Origin: an uncultured Chitinophagaceae bacterium
GTDB lineage: Bacteria; Bacteroidota; Bacteroidia; Chitinophagales; Chitinophagaceae
NCBI GenBank assembly: GCA_937958995.1
Contig: CALGAP010000008.1
Location: forward strand, 62,001 to 126,000
DNA length: 64,000 nt
Reading direction: 5' to 3'
Shown here piece after piece: positions 1-8,051 of this stretch (position 1 is its first letter; every line of letters begins with the position of its first letter). The notes below the pieces were generated by a model. That model saw only the letters and a program-made list of their open reading frames with translations. It made no database searches and was not told where the DNA came from. The position numbers and the translations under genes were made by a program.

Positions 1-422
1 CGCACAATATAGTGATAGGCAAAATAGATGAGATTCCAGATGAGGATGAAGGTAAAACAGCCCATGGAGGCGCGCATGATCTTGTTGAACAACGTAAGAT
101 CTTTCTGGCGGTCGGGCTCTATCAGCAACCATTGCTCCAGCGACATATCGATGGTAGCGTACACCATCGCGAATATCACGGAGATGAGCACTATATAAAA
201 CACCTGTTCATTCACAGGCTTATCCACCAGTTTGTATTTGAGAATGAAATGGCGCATTACGTGCGTCACCAGGAAACCAATCACTGCCTGCAGGCAGATG
301 ATCTCATAAAAATGAGGAAGCTCGCGGGTACGTAAGGTGAGGTAGAAGAAAATGTACACCAATATAAAAGCACTCCAACCCACCAACTGGCAAAGCCAGT
401 AATATGATATCTTTTTTAGCAT
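1..422 (-). CDS. Membrane sensor histidine kinase, LytS-like, N-terminal part (partial)
   Basis: Read on the minus strand from an ATG at 422 the frame stays open to the window edge (about 140 codons). It begins MLKKISYYWLCQLVGWSAF and contains several hydrophobic stretches separated by short basic loops, with no signal peptide. This opening, with the YW..QL.GW signature, resembles the membrane region of Bacteroidota LytS/YehU-type histidine kinases that pair with LytTR response regulators. The kinase core lies outside the window, so the assignment rests on the membrane segment alone. It is divergent from dxs, with 169 bp between them. Confidence 0.55.
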   Translation of the reverse strand, partial: MLKKISYYWLCQLVGWSAFILVYIFFYLTLRTRELPHFYEIICLQAVIGFLVTHVMRHFILKYKLVDKPVNEQVFYIVLISVIFAMVYATIDMSLEQWLLIEPDRQKDLTLFNKIMRASMGCFTFILIWNLIYFAYHYIV

Positions 423-591
423 AGCAACGGCATGGAACTGCAACAAATCTAACCATTTATGTTACCCAATTACCTTAAATTGGATATATGGCGGATTTAG
501 GTGCTTAAAGGCACGATTTTGTTGTTAAAAAATCTGTCCCCCTATGCGTGCCGTCATAAAAGCGTATTTTTACAGTTAAAATCAACCTTAA

Positions 592-2520
592 ATGGAGATT
601 GTCCCCGGTCCCCTATTGACACAGATCAACTCGCCCGGCGACCTCAAGAAGTTGAGCAGGGAACAACTGGTACAGGTTTGCCAGGAACTGAGACAGTATA
701 TCATTGACGTCGTGAGTATTCATGGCGGTCATTTCGGCGCCAGCCTGGGCGTGGTAGAACTGACCGTGGCGCTTCATTACGTGTATAATACCCCTTACGA
801 TCAGCTGGTTTGGGACGTAGGTCACCAGGCTTACGGACATAAAATACTTACCGGCCGCAGAGACAGTTTTGTAACCAACCGCAAATACCACGGGCTGAGC
901 GGCTTCCCCAAACGCAGTGAAAGTGAATACGATACTTTCGGCGTGGGCCATTCATCCACTTCCATATCAGCTGCATTGGGTATGGCCATTGCCGCCAAAT
1001 ATCATCACGAAAACCGTAAGGCCGTTGCCGTAATCGGTGATGGCGCTATGACAGCGGGTCTCGCCTTCGAAGGCATGAACCATGCCGGCGTAGCCGATGC
1101 TGACCTGCTGATTATCCTGAACGACAACTGCATGAGCATCGACCCCAATGTGGGCGCGCTGAAAGAATACCTGACCGATATTTCCACATCGCATACCTAC
1201 AACAAGTTCAAAGACGATGTGTGGAAAGCGCTGGGCAAACTGCCGATCGGTAAAAACTTCACGCGCGAAATGGCCAGCAAGCTCGAGCACAGCATCAAAG
1301 GTTTCCTGAACAAACACAGCAACCTGTTCGAAGCGCTGAAGATCCGTTACTTCGGTCCTATTGACGGACACAATATTTCGAAACTGGTTGACACCCTCAA
1401 CGACCTGCGGAATATTCCCGGTCCCAAACTGCTCCATGTTGTTACGGTAAAAGGGAAAGGATATTCCCTCGCCGAAAAAGATCAGACCGTTTGGCATGCG
1501 CCCGGACTGTTCGATAAGATCACCGGTGAAATATATACGAAAAGATATGAAACGCCGCAACCGCCCAAATACCAGGACGTGTTCGGTCATACCATCATTG
1601 AACTGGCGGAACAAAACGATAAGGTATTTGGCATCACACCGGCCATGCCTTCCGGCTCCTCGCTGAAGTTTATGATGGATAAAATGCCCGACCGTGCGCT
1701 GGATGTAGGCATTTGCGAGCAACACGCTGTAACGCTCAGCGCCGGTATGGCTACGCAAGGTTTGAAGGTGTTCTGCAATATTTACTCATCGTTTATGCAG
1801 CGCGCCTACGACCAGGTAATACATGATGTGGCCATCCAGAAACTGCCGGTTATTTTCTGCCTCGACAGGGCAGGGCTGGTAGGCGAAGACGGACCCACTC
1901 ATCACGGCGCTTACGATATTCCCTATATGCGTTGCATACCCAATATGGTGGTATGCGCGCCAATGAATGAAAGCGAATTGCGCAATATGATGTACACCGC
2001 GCAGCTCGACAAAACGGATTTTCCCATCAGCATCCGCTACCCGCGCGGCCAGGGCGTGATGCCCGAATGGAGAACTCCGTTCGAAGAAATTCCTATCGGC
2101 AAAGGCCGGAAGATAAAAGACGGCCTGGATATCGCTATACTTTCACTCGGTCACGTTGGCAATTTTGTTACTGCCGCCATCCGCGAACTAAAGACCGACG
2201 GACTCAATCCCGCGCATTATGATATGCGATTTGCCAAACCGCTCGACGAAGAGCTGCTACACGAAGTGTTCCGGAAATTCGACAAGGTGATCACCGTTGA
2301 AGACGGTACCATTGTTGGCGGTTTCGGAAGCGCAGTACTCGAATTTATGGCGGCCAATCGTTATACCGCAGCAGTAAAACTGCTCGGCATTCCCGACCGA
2401 ATTGTTGAGCATGGTCAGCCCAAAGAACTGTACCGCGAATGCGGCTACGATGCAGAAGGCATTGCCAGCGCAGTAAGAGAAATGATGAAAGATAAAGTAA
2501 GGACCGAGCTGCTGGGTTAG
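592..2520 (+). CDS. dxs: 1-deoxy-D-xylulose-5-phosphate synthase
   Basis: Condenses pyruvate and glyceraldehyde 3-phosphate to DXP, the first step of the MEP isoprenoid pathway; cytosolic and thiamine-diphosphate dependent. The 642-residue length is normal for DXS. The ThDP motif GDGAMTAG is at about residue 149 and is followed by NDNCMSIDPNVG. The transketolase-type glutamate lies in CEQHAVT near residue 375, and a C-terminal transketolase domain follows. The start ATG is preceded by an AT-rich segment with a near-consensus -7 box (TATTTTTA, 565-572). It stands alone and converges on scpA across a hairpin-rich gap. Confidence 0.97.
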   Translation: MEIVPGPLLTQINSPGDLKKLSREQLVQVCQELRQYIIDVVSIHGGHFGASLGVVELTVALHYVYNTPYDQLVWDVGHQAYGHKILTGRRDSFVTNRKYHGLSGFPKRSESEYDTFGVGHSSTSISAALGMAIAAKYHHENRKAVAVIGDGAMTAGLAFEGMNHAGVADADLLIILNDNCMSIDPNVGALKEYLTDISTSHTYNKFKDDVWKALGKLPIGKNFTREMASKLEHSIKGFLNKHSNLFEALKIRYFGPIDGHNISKLVDTLNDLRNIPGPKLLHVVTVKGKGYSLAEKDQTVWHAPGLFDKITGEIYTKRYETPQPPKYQDVFGHTIIELAEQNDKVFGITPAMPSGSSLKFMMDKMPDRALDVGICEQHAVTLSAGMATQGLKVFCNIYSSFMQRAYDQVIHDVAIQKLPVIFCLDRAGLVGEDGPTHHGAYDIPYMRCIPNMVVCAPMNESELRNMMYTAQLDKTDFPISIRYPRGQGVMPEWRTPFEEIPIGKGRKIKDGLDIAILSLGHVGNFVTAAIRELKTDGLNPAHYDMRFAKPLDEELLHEVFRKFDKVITVEDGTIVGGFGSAVLEFMAANRYTAAVKLLGIPDRIVEHGQPKELYRECGYDAEGIASAVREMMKDKVRTELLG

Positions 2521-2720
2521 AACCTTTTCTGCGCAATTTCAACGCGCTGCACGGCCTCGAATCCACCAACAGCAATGCATATAAACGTTATGTTGTATGG
2601 CACTCCCGCGAATGCTTGCCCGAAGCCGAAGCAGATCATTGGTGCATTCCCCAAATCCATTTTTACAAAGCATTGTTGACGAGCATTAAATCAATTTTGA
2701 GGGTCGGCCAGTACCAGGTA

Positions 2721-2739
2721 GCTCACCTCACAGGTGAGC
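2721..2739. repeat. Perfect short inverted repeat (8-bp stem, 3-nt loop)
   Basis: GCTCACCT (2721-2728) is followed by CAC and then AGGTGAGC (2732-2739). The right arm and its flank (GGTGAGCCTCCCACAGGATT) recur in altered form about 59 bp downstream at 2792 (GGTGAGCCACCCCTGGGATT), so this is also one unit of a two-copy imperfect direct repeat. Confidence 0.7.
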
Positions 2740-2774
2740 CTCCCACAGGATTAAAGGCTCACAATAAAAATGAG

Positions 2775-2819
2775 GGAAGGTCAACCCCGAGGGTGAGCCA
2801 CCCCTGGGATTGACCTTCC
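2775..2819. terminator. Hairpin between convergent dxs and scpA, possible two-way terminator
   Basis: GGAAGGTCAA (2775-2784) pairs perfectly with TTGACCTTCC (2810-2819), and inside it GGGTG (2791-2795) can pair with CACCC (2799-2803). It sits just before the scpA stop codon and could end transcripts from both sides. There is no clear U-run, so a repeat element is an alternative. Confidence 0.45.
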
Positions 2820-2835
2820 GTATGAAAAAGAGTTC

Positions 2836-3684
2836 TTACCCGGCAGCGCCTGTTGATGCTTCCGGCGTGTCCGGAGACCCAGGGGGCTCCGGGTTTTCGG
2901 AAGACTCGGGAAGGGCGAAACTGGGATCTTCTTCGCGATTCTCGTTGTATTCGATGATGAAATTGTTGCGGCCTTCGCCTACCATGATGGTGATATATTT
3001 CTGCTGGATCAGTTCCAGCAGCGAGAGGAACAGGAAAATAGCGTGGATACGGTCCTGGCACACGTCGAAGATTTTTTCGAACGACATTACCTTTTCGCGG
3101 CGCGCGGTGCTGAGCATATACTCACGGCTTTCTTCCATGGTATAGTTGTAGCGCACCACGGTATGCACCGGCTTGTTGCGCTGCTGCTCCAGGCGCTTCA
3201 TCACCTTCTCGAAGGTCTTCATCAGCTTAAACAGCGTGATGGTCTGTATTTCGGTGCCCTCGCCAGCCTCTTCGCCAATGGCGGCCAGTTCTTTCTGAAT
3301 ATTGCCGCGCTTAGCCATCAGCATGCGCATAGCTTCCATTTCGGCCAGGCGGGCAGTGGCTTCCTTGTAGCGCTTGTATTCGAGGATTTTGTCAACCAGC
3401 TCCTGGCGCGGGTCAATTTCGTTGCCCTGCGCATCCAGTTCCTTGCGAGGAAGCAGCATGCGCGCCTTAATGCGCATGAGCGTGGAGACAAACAAAATGA
3501 ATTCGCTGCTCAGCTCTATATTCAGCTTCTCCGATTGGTGAATATAATCGAGGAAATCTTTTATGATCTTGCTGATCGGAATATTGTAGATATCCAGCTC
3601 GTCCCGCTCGATGAAGAACAACAACAGGTCGAACGGGCCTTCAAACTGCGGCAACTTGATCTGGTACGAGGATTGGTTCACCAT
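2836..3684 (-). CDS. scpA: Segregation and condensation protein A
   Basis: Kleisin subunit of the bacterial SMC condensin, bridging the SMC heads and ScpB during chromosome segregation. The N-terminus (IKLPQFEGPFDLLLFFIERDELDIYNIPI) is the family hallmark and is followed by the helical RIKARMLLPRKE segment. The C-terminal winged-helix part (SFEKIF to LLELIQQKYI) is present. Length is 282 aa; the last 30 residues or so are a Pro/Ser/Glu-rich tail. No scpB or smc lies nearby. A consensus -7 box is only 7 nt upstream of the ATG, suggesting a leaderless or nearly leaderless mRNA. Confidence 0.95.
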   Translation of the reverse strand: MVNQSSYQIKLPQFEGPFDLLLFFIERDELDIYNIPISKIIKDFLDYIHQSEKLNIELSSEFILFVSTLMRIKARMLLPRKELDAQGNEIDPRQELVDKILEYKRYKEATARLAEMEAMRMLMAKRGNIQKELAAIGEEAGEGTEIQTITLFKLMKTFEKVMKRLEQQRNKPVHTVVRYNYTMEESREYMLSTARREKVMSFEKIFDVCQDRIHAIFLFLSLLELIQQKYITIMVGEGRNNFIIEYNENREEDPSFALPESSENPEPPGSPDTPEASTGAAG

Positions 3685-3691
3685 AAGGCAA

Positions 3692-3699
3692 CAAACCTA
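3692..3699 (-). promoter_or_regulatory. -7 box of scpA (TAGGTTTG)
   Basis: On the minus strand the 8-mer matches the Bacteroidota consensus TAnnTTTG. It ends 7 nt before the scpA ATG, which leaves no room for a ribosome binding site. No clear -33 TTTG was found. Confidence 0.45.
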
Positions 3700-3762
3700 A
3701 GGCAAAAAAGCTAAGAGAAAAAATGAGGAGAAGCGGGTGTATAAAAGATGTGGAGAGATTCT

Positions 3763-4701
3763 CTAAAACTTTGCCATATACCCTATCCCCACATATTGCC
3801 GCACCTGCATGCGCGGAGAATTGCTATCCGGACCGAAAATTCTGACATCATCGTCATAAATCAGGTCAAGTCCCACGGAGGCCGACAGGCCTTTGAAAAA
3901 GTTCATGCTGAACAGGTTGGTCATGAACAGGTCCACGTTCTTCGGCTTGTTGCGGTAGTTGCTGAACAAATCCAGCTTGGCTTTATAGGTGAGGTTTTTT
4001 ACCAGCTCCTTGTTGAAATTCGCGCTCAGGTAAGCACCCACCTCATAGCGGCTTTTCTTGCCCGGTTCCACGCCATAGGCGCCCTGGTTGCTCAGCTCAT
4101 CATCCAGCACCAGTACCCAACGATTGGTGACGGGAGAAAGGAAGAGAGAAAACGCATCGCTCGGTTTCCAGTCAAGACCTACAGACACCAGCACATAAGC
4201 GGGGGCAAAAAAGGTAGAGACCTTTACCGCAGAATCCACTTCGGGATAATTGAAACCATCGGTAAACTGCGTGCGCAGGTTGACCAGGCCGCTCAGGTAT
4301 ATGTGATCAAACAGCTGGTAACCGTATTTCGATAACAGGTCTATACGGTCGTCTGCCTTGCGCGTGCCCAGCGAAGTGGTTTTTACATAACCCATCGCCA
4401 GGTCGAGGTTATTGTCCCAGGCATGACGGTCTTTCTTATAAAAAGCAAACAGGTTGAGGTAACCGTTCACATTCAGCGCGAACTCGTCGCCACCGGCTGC
4501 CCAGTTGGTTAATGAGGTCTGCCCAAAATTCACATTGAAAAGTCCACCCTTTTTCCAAGTTTTGGAAGTGGTATCATTGGGGTCTTTTTTGATTTCGCGG
4601 GCTGCTTCCTTGCGTAGTTCGTCCACTGTCTTGTCCTGGGCCATTCCATTAAAGACAATAAGCCCTGCCAGAAAAACAAGGGTTGTTTTCTTCAAGTGCA
4701 T
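3763..4701 (-). CDS. DUF3078 family outer-membrane-like protein
   Basis: A signal peptide at residues 1-21 (MHLKKTTLVFLAGLIVFNGMAQ) precedes a polar linker. About 270 residues follow with alternating aromatic beta-strand patterns (FNVNFGQTSLTNWAAGG, LAMGYVKTTSLGTRKADD), ending in a C-terminal strand with terminal Phe. This matches the DUF3078 family, widespread in Bacteroidota, of unknown function and probably an outer-membrane beta-barrel. Length (312 aa) is typical. It is upstream of, and in the same direction as, scpA with 78 bp between. No substrate can be inferred. Confidence 0.85.
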   Translation of the reverse strand: MHLKKTTLVFLAGLIVFNGMAQDKTVDELRKEAAREIKKDPNDTTSKTWKKGGLFNVNFGQTSLTNWAAGGDEFALNVNGYLNLFAFYKKDRHAWDNNLDLAMGYVKTTSLGTRKADDRIDLLSKYGYQLFDHIYLSGLVNLRTQFTDGFNYPEVDSAVKVSTFFAPAYVLVSVGLDWKPSDAFSLFLSPVTNRWVLVLDDELSNQGAYGVEPGKKSRYEVGAYLSANFNKELVKNLTYKAKLDLFSNYRNKPKNVDLFMTNLFSMNFFKGLSASVGLDLIYDDDVRIFGPDSNSPRMQVRQYVGIGYMAKF

Positions 4702-4755
4702 AGTTTTAAGATTTGCCTAGCAAATAATTTTTGCTACCAATTGTCCTAATCAAAA

Positions 4756-5139
4756 TTATTTTTTCCTGAGCTCGTCGCGTATCTCCATCAGCAAAACTTC
4801 GGTTGGTGAAGGAGCTGGAGGAGGAGCCGGAGCCGCTTCCTGTTTTTTCTTGAAGCGGTTGATGGCCTTGATTACAAGGAATAGGATAAAAGCTACAATC
4901 AGAAAGTTCAGAACGGCTGCAAGAAACAAGCCAATCTTCACTGTGCCAAAGATGGTATATTTCTCCAGGTCGGCAATGTTGAAAGCATCCAGGGCTGGCT
5001 TCAGAATAAGCGGCGTAATAACATCCGATACCAAAGAATTTACAATGCCGGTGAATGCTGCGCCTATGATTACACCTACAGCCAGGTCAACCACACTGCC
5101 CTTCATCGCAAACTCTTTGAATTCTTTCATCATTCCCAT
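4756..5139 (-). CDS. mscL: Large-conductance mechanosensitive channel
   Basis: Homopentameric inner-membrane channel that opens under hypo-osmotic shock. The first helix KEFKEFAMKGSVVDLAVGV and the pore helix VIIGAAFTGIVNSLVSDVITP are diagnostic. A second membrane segment lies at about residues 68-92 (FLAAVLNFLIVAFILFLVI). The C-terminal cytoplasmic helix TEVLLMEIRDELRKK is intact after a short Pro/Ala-rich linker. 127 aa is normal. The exact start among M1, M3 and M4 is uncertain. Confidence 0.96.
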   Translation of the reverse strand: MGMMKEFKEFAMKGSVVDLAVGVIIGAAFTGIVNSLVSDVITPLILKPALDAFNIADLEKYTIFGTVKIGLFLAAVLNFLIVAFILFLVIKAINRFKKKQEAAPAPPPAPSPTEVLLMEIRDELRKK

Positions 5140-5238
5140 ATACAGAAGTTTTAAAGGTTAAGAAAGAAATGACGCGTAAATATATATAATATAAATTGAC
5201 TATAGTCTAAACTTTAACCAGGTTTAAATTGAGTCCGG

Positions 5239-5988
5239 TCATTGCTTCTTAAGTCCAGGGTATTGCATGTTCAGGCTCCGCAAAGTATCGCGAAGGGTTT
5301 TGGCAACATAGTATTCCTTGTACCAGTTCTGGTCACTGGGTACTATATGCCAGGGAACAGCATTGCATAAGCGGAAACAATCTTCATACGCCCTCGCATA
5401 TTCATCGCGCAATTTTGCTTCCGCAAAATCCTTTTCATTGTATTTCCACTGTTTGGCGGGGTCCTTAATGCGCTCCTGTAATCTTTCCTGTTGTTCTTCG
5501 GCCGATACATGCAGGTAAAACTTCAGTACCTGGGTGTTGTTATGAACGCGCAATAATTCCTCAAAATCATTGATGGCCTTTATTCTTTTCATGGCCGTTT
5601 CATCATCAATCATCTTGTGCACGCGGGTCACCAGCACATCTTCGTAGTGCGAGCGGTTGAAAATCCTGATCATGCCTTTGGCCGGCGCCGCCTGGTGCAC
5701 GCGCCATAAGAAATCATGACTCAGTTCTTCTTCGGTGGGCACTTTAAACGATTTCACCGTCACGCCCTGCGGGTTCAGCATGCCAAAAACGGCGCGGATC
5801 AACCCGTCTTTACCACTGGCATCCATACCCTGCAATACCACCAGCACGGAGTATTTCGACTGTGCATACAGGAGGTTTTGCAACTCCTGAAGTTCCTCAA
5901 TAATTTCTTTCGTTTTGTCCTTTGTCTCCGCTTTGTCGAATTCTTTCGGCGCGCGGGTGCTGAGTTTATGCAGGGTGAGTTCGCTCAT
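5239..5988 (-). CDS. Polyphosphate kinase 2 family nucleotide phosphotransferase
   Basis: PPK2-family P-loop kinase that moves phosphate between polyphosphate and nucleoside (mono- or di-)phosphates. The Walker A is VVLQGMDASGKDG at about residues 49-61, the PPK2 motif FNRSHYEDVLVTR follows, and a lid region lies near RIKDPAKQWKYNEKD. 249 aa is in the single-domain range. I chose the ATG at 5988 over an upstream TTG because no ATG precedes it. Class I and class III members cannot be separated by eye, so no symbol is given. It stands just downstream of frr on the same strand with 50 bp between. Confidence 0.9.
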   Translation of the reverse strand: MSELTLHKLSTRAPKEFDKAETKDKTKEIIEELQELQNLLYAQSKYSVLVVLQGMDASGKDGLIRAVFGMLNPQGVTVKSFKVPTEEELSHDFLWRVHQAAPAKGMIRIFNRSHYEDVLVTRVHKMIDDETAMKRIKAINDFEELLRVHNNTQVLKFYLHVSAEEQQERLQERIKDPAKQWKYNEKDFAEAKLRDEYARAYEDCFRLCNAVPWHIVPSDQNWYKEYYVAKTLRDTLRSLNMQYPGLKKQ

Positions 5989-6038
5989 AAGCAAAACTTA
6001 TTGCCTTGGTAAAAAGGATCTTGGGTGGGGCGCAGGTC

Positions 6039-6602
6039 TTATACCGTCATGATTTCCTTTTCCTTGGCGGCAAGGTGTTTGTCTACCAGCGCAATGTACT
6101 TGTCGGTCAGTTCCTGCACATTCTTTTCCGCATTCTTGCAAATATCTTCGCTCAGGCCGTTCTTCTGGAGCTTCTTGATCTGCTCCATAGCGTCGCGGCG
6201 TATGTTGCGGATAGCCACCTTGCTTTGCTCACCTTCGCCATGGGAGCGTTTCACCAGCTCTTTTCTTCTTTCTTCGGTCAGCGGGGGCATGAATATTCGT
6301 ATCAGGTTGCCGTCGTTCTGGGGGGTTACACCGATATTGGCGGCTATAATGGCTCTTTCGATGGGCTGCAGCATATTTTTTTCCCAGGGCTGAATGTTCA
6401 GCGTGCGGGCATCAGCCACGGTAACATTACCAACCTGGTTAATGGGCGTGGGGGTACCGTAATAATCTACCACAATTCCGTCCAGGATGCCGGGGGTAGC
6501 CTTACCCGCACGGATCTTTACCAATTCTGCTTCGAGGTGATTAATGGCCTTCTTCATTGCATCAAGCGCGTGGTCCTTGATCTTATTTAACTCGTCTGAC
6601 AT
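6039..6602 (-). CDS. frr: Ribosome recycling factor
   Basis: Splits the post-termination ribosome together with EF-G. The whole family pattern is present: LVKIRAGKATPGILDGIVVDYYG, the PINQVGNVTVADARTLNIQPWEK segment and the basic MPPLTEERRKELVKRSHGEGEQSKVAIRNIRRDA helix. 187 aa is the standard length. The pyrH/tsf neighbours usual in other bacteria are absent. A consensus -7 box is at 6626-6633, 23 nt before the ATG. Confidence 0.97.
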   Translation of the reverse strand: MSDELNKIKDHALDAMKKAINHLEAELVKIRAGKATPGILDGIVVDYYGTPTPINQVGNVTVADARTLNIQPWEKNMLQPIERAIIAANIGVTPQNDGNLIRIFMPPLTEERRKELVKRSHGEGEQSKVAIRNIRRDAMEQIKKLQKNGLSEDICKNAEKNVQELTDKYIALVDKHLAAKEKEIMTV

Positions 6603-6625
6603 GGTTAATTACTATTAAGTGCCTG

Positions 6626-6633
6626 CAAACCTA
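6626..6633 (-). promoter_or_regulatory. -7 box of frr (TAGGTTTG)
   Basis: The minus-strand 8-mer fits TAnnTTTG exactly and lies 23 nt upstream of the frr ATG, a usual short leader. It is identical to the scpA box. Confidence 0.45.
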
Positions 6634-6676
6634 CATTAATTCGTGAAAATACCGGGCAGGTTGGCAGCTTATCCAC

Positions 6677-7810
6677 TTAATTTTTATGCTCCAGGATATC
6701 TTTCGCCAGGGGAACAATCTTGGAAGTGGTAACTGTCTCGTTGGTAGATGCTTCCGTCGTTTTTGCCATCACCAGTCCGGAGCGCGGTCTTGTATAGTAC
6801 AAGGCCGCAATGCCAGTGAAGAACAGGCTCGCGATGGCCAGCATTACCCAGGTAACGCCGAGATGGCGGGTCATATAAGCCGCAGCAATTACGGCTATGT
6901 TAACGGCAACGAGTGTGAGCGTAATTTCTTTGTGAGAAAGACCCTTGTCGAGCAACAGGTGATGCACGTGGTTTCTGTCGGGGCTGAAGGGCGAACGCCT
7001 GTGGAAAATACGGATGGCAAACACCCTTAGTGTGTCCATCAGCGGAACCATCAGTATGGCAAAGCCAATGGCAGGCGCGGCCGACATGGGATAAGGCACA
7101 TCGGGAGAATCGGCCACATTGATGAATTTGATCACCAATATGGCGTTGATCAATCCTATTAGCAACGACCCCGTGTCGCCCATGAATATCTTGGCGGGTT
7201 GGAAATTGAAAATGAGGAAAGCCACCAGGCAGCCGGCCAGTGAAAAAGCCAGTATACTAAACGAAGGCATGCCCACCGCCAGGAAATAACAGCCAAATAC
7301 AGTCGCGCTCATCAGTCCCAGGCTTCCCGCCAATCCATCGATGCCATCAATCAGGTTAAACGAATTGATGATAACAATGATGGTCAGATAGGTAAACAAC
7401 AGGCTGAATGTTTCGGGTAGTTCATGAATGCCGAGAAAGCCATGCATGCTGCGAATCTGAATCTCGCCTTTGTAGATGATCAGGAAGGCTGCCAATACCT
7501 GGCCGATAAATTTTTTGATGGGAGAAATAACGAGGATATCATCTTTCAACCCAAGGAAAAAGATCACAAAACTGGCAGCAAAAAAATATTGGAAGCCGGT
7601 GGCGTTTCTGAAAGGTAAAGCAATTAGACAGGCCAGAATGAATCCCGCAAAAATACCCAGTCCCCCCAGAGATGGAATGGGACTCCGGTGAATCTTTCGC
7701 TCATCGGGAATATCAAAGAGTTTTTTGCGCTCGGCCACCGTAATAATCACTGGAATGGCTAGGAAAGTGATCGAAAACGATATGGCTACCGAAAGTAATA
7801 CATCAAACAT
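6677..7810 (-). CDS. Polyprenyl-phosphate N-acetylhexosamine-1-phosphate transferase (WecA/MraY family)
   Basis: Integral-membrane enzyme that loads a sugar-1-phosphate onto undecaprenyl phosphate to start surface polysaccharide synthesis. Family motifs seen are DERKIHRSPIPSLGG, the catalytic NLIDGIDGLAG (about residues 150-160), FMGDTGS and the loop RNHVHHLLLDKG. Roughly ten membrane segments are spread over 377 aa. The HVHH loop points to a WecA/TagO/WbpL-type substrate (GlcNAc-1-P or similar) rather than MraY. No glycan cluster is adjacent. It is divergent from the transketolase half-gene. Confidence 0.88.
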   Translation of the reverse strand: MFDVLLSVAISFSITFLAIPVIITVAERKKLFDIPDERKIHRSPIPSLGGLGIFAGFILACLIALPFRNATGFQYFFAASFVIFFLGLKDDILVISPIKKFIGQVLAAFLIIYKGEIQIRSMHGFLGIHELPETFSLLFTYLTIIVIINSFNLIDGIDGLAGSLGLMSATVFGCYFLAVGMPSFSILAFSLAGCLVAFLIFNFQPAKIFMGDTGSLLIGLINAILVIKFINVADSPDVPYPMSAAPAIGFAILMVPLMDTLRVFAIRIFHRRSPFSPDRNHVHHLLLDKGLSHKEITLTLVAVNIAVIAAAYMTRHLGVTWVMLAIASLFFTGIAALYYTRPRSGLVMAKTTEASTNETVTTSKIVPLAKDILEHKN

Positions 7811-8020
7811 CAGCCTGTTTTTGAATGCATCTCAATATACGTTGTTATACGCGCTACTAACCCAGCCGGTTGGGCTTATAACAAGCCGCAGCGCAAATTA
7901 CAGCCTATTTTCGTAATAACAACTTTATTGCACATAACTTTATTGTGGAAAGTCTTGACTATAAGAGAAAAAAAGGGGGGAAAGTTTGCACCAACCCTAT
8001 CGCCAGATACGATTTTCCTT

Positions 8021-8028
8021 TAGTTTTG
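8021..8028 (+). promoter_or_regulatory. -7 box of the transketolase half-gene (TAGTTTTG)
   Basis: Exact TAnnTTTG match, 23 nt before the ATG at 8052. No TTTG sits at the expected -33 spacing. Confidence 0.4.
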
Positions 8029-8051
8029 CTGCCAAATTTTAAATACCGCCT

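Larger units (their letters stand above)
2521..2835. other. Intergenic region with two related hairpins
   Basis: This 315 bp gap lies between the convergent ends of dxs and scpA. I see no credible gene in the first 180 bp. From 2721 onward it holds a perfect 8-bp stem hairpin and a longer inverted repeat, listed separately, which share the motif GGTGAGCC. Confidence 0.7.

Noticed and set aside
12..335. Plus-strand open frame of 107 codons at the left edge
   Set aside because: It is antisense to the membrane sensor-like gene on the minus strand, which has a clear hydrophobic pattern and family-like start; the plus-strand frame has neither.
967..1758. 263-codon minus-strand frame within dxs
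   Set aside because: Antisense to a strongly conserved enzyme; its composition (His, Val, Phe, Arg rich) is what reverse reading of Bacteroidota codons gives.
2616..2813. 65-codon plus-strand frame after dxs
   Set aside because: Reads through the hairpin repeats; no promoter and no recognisable protein.
3043..3714. 223-codon plus-strand frame across scpA
   Set aside because: Opposite strand of a diagnostic ScpA, no family features of its own.
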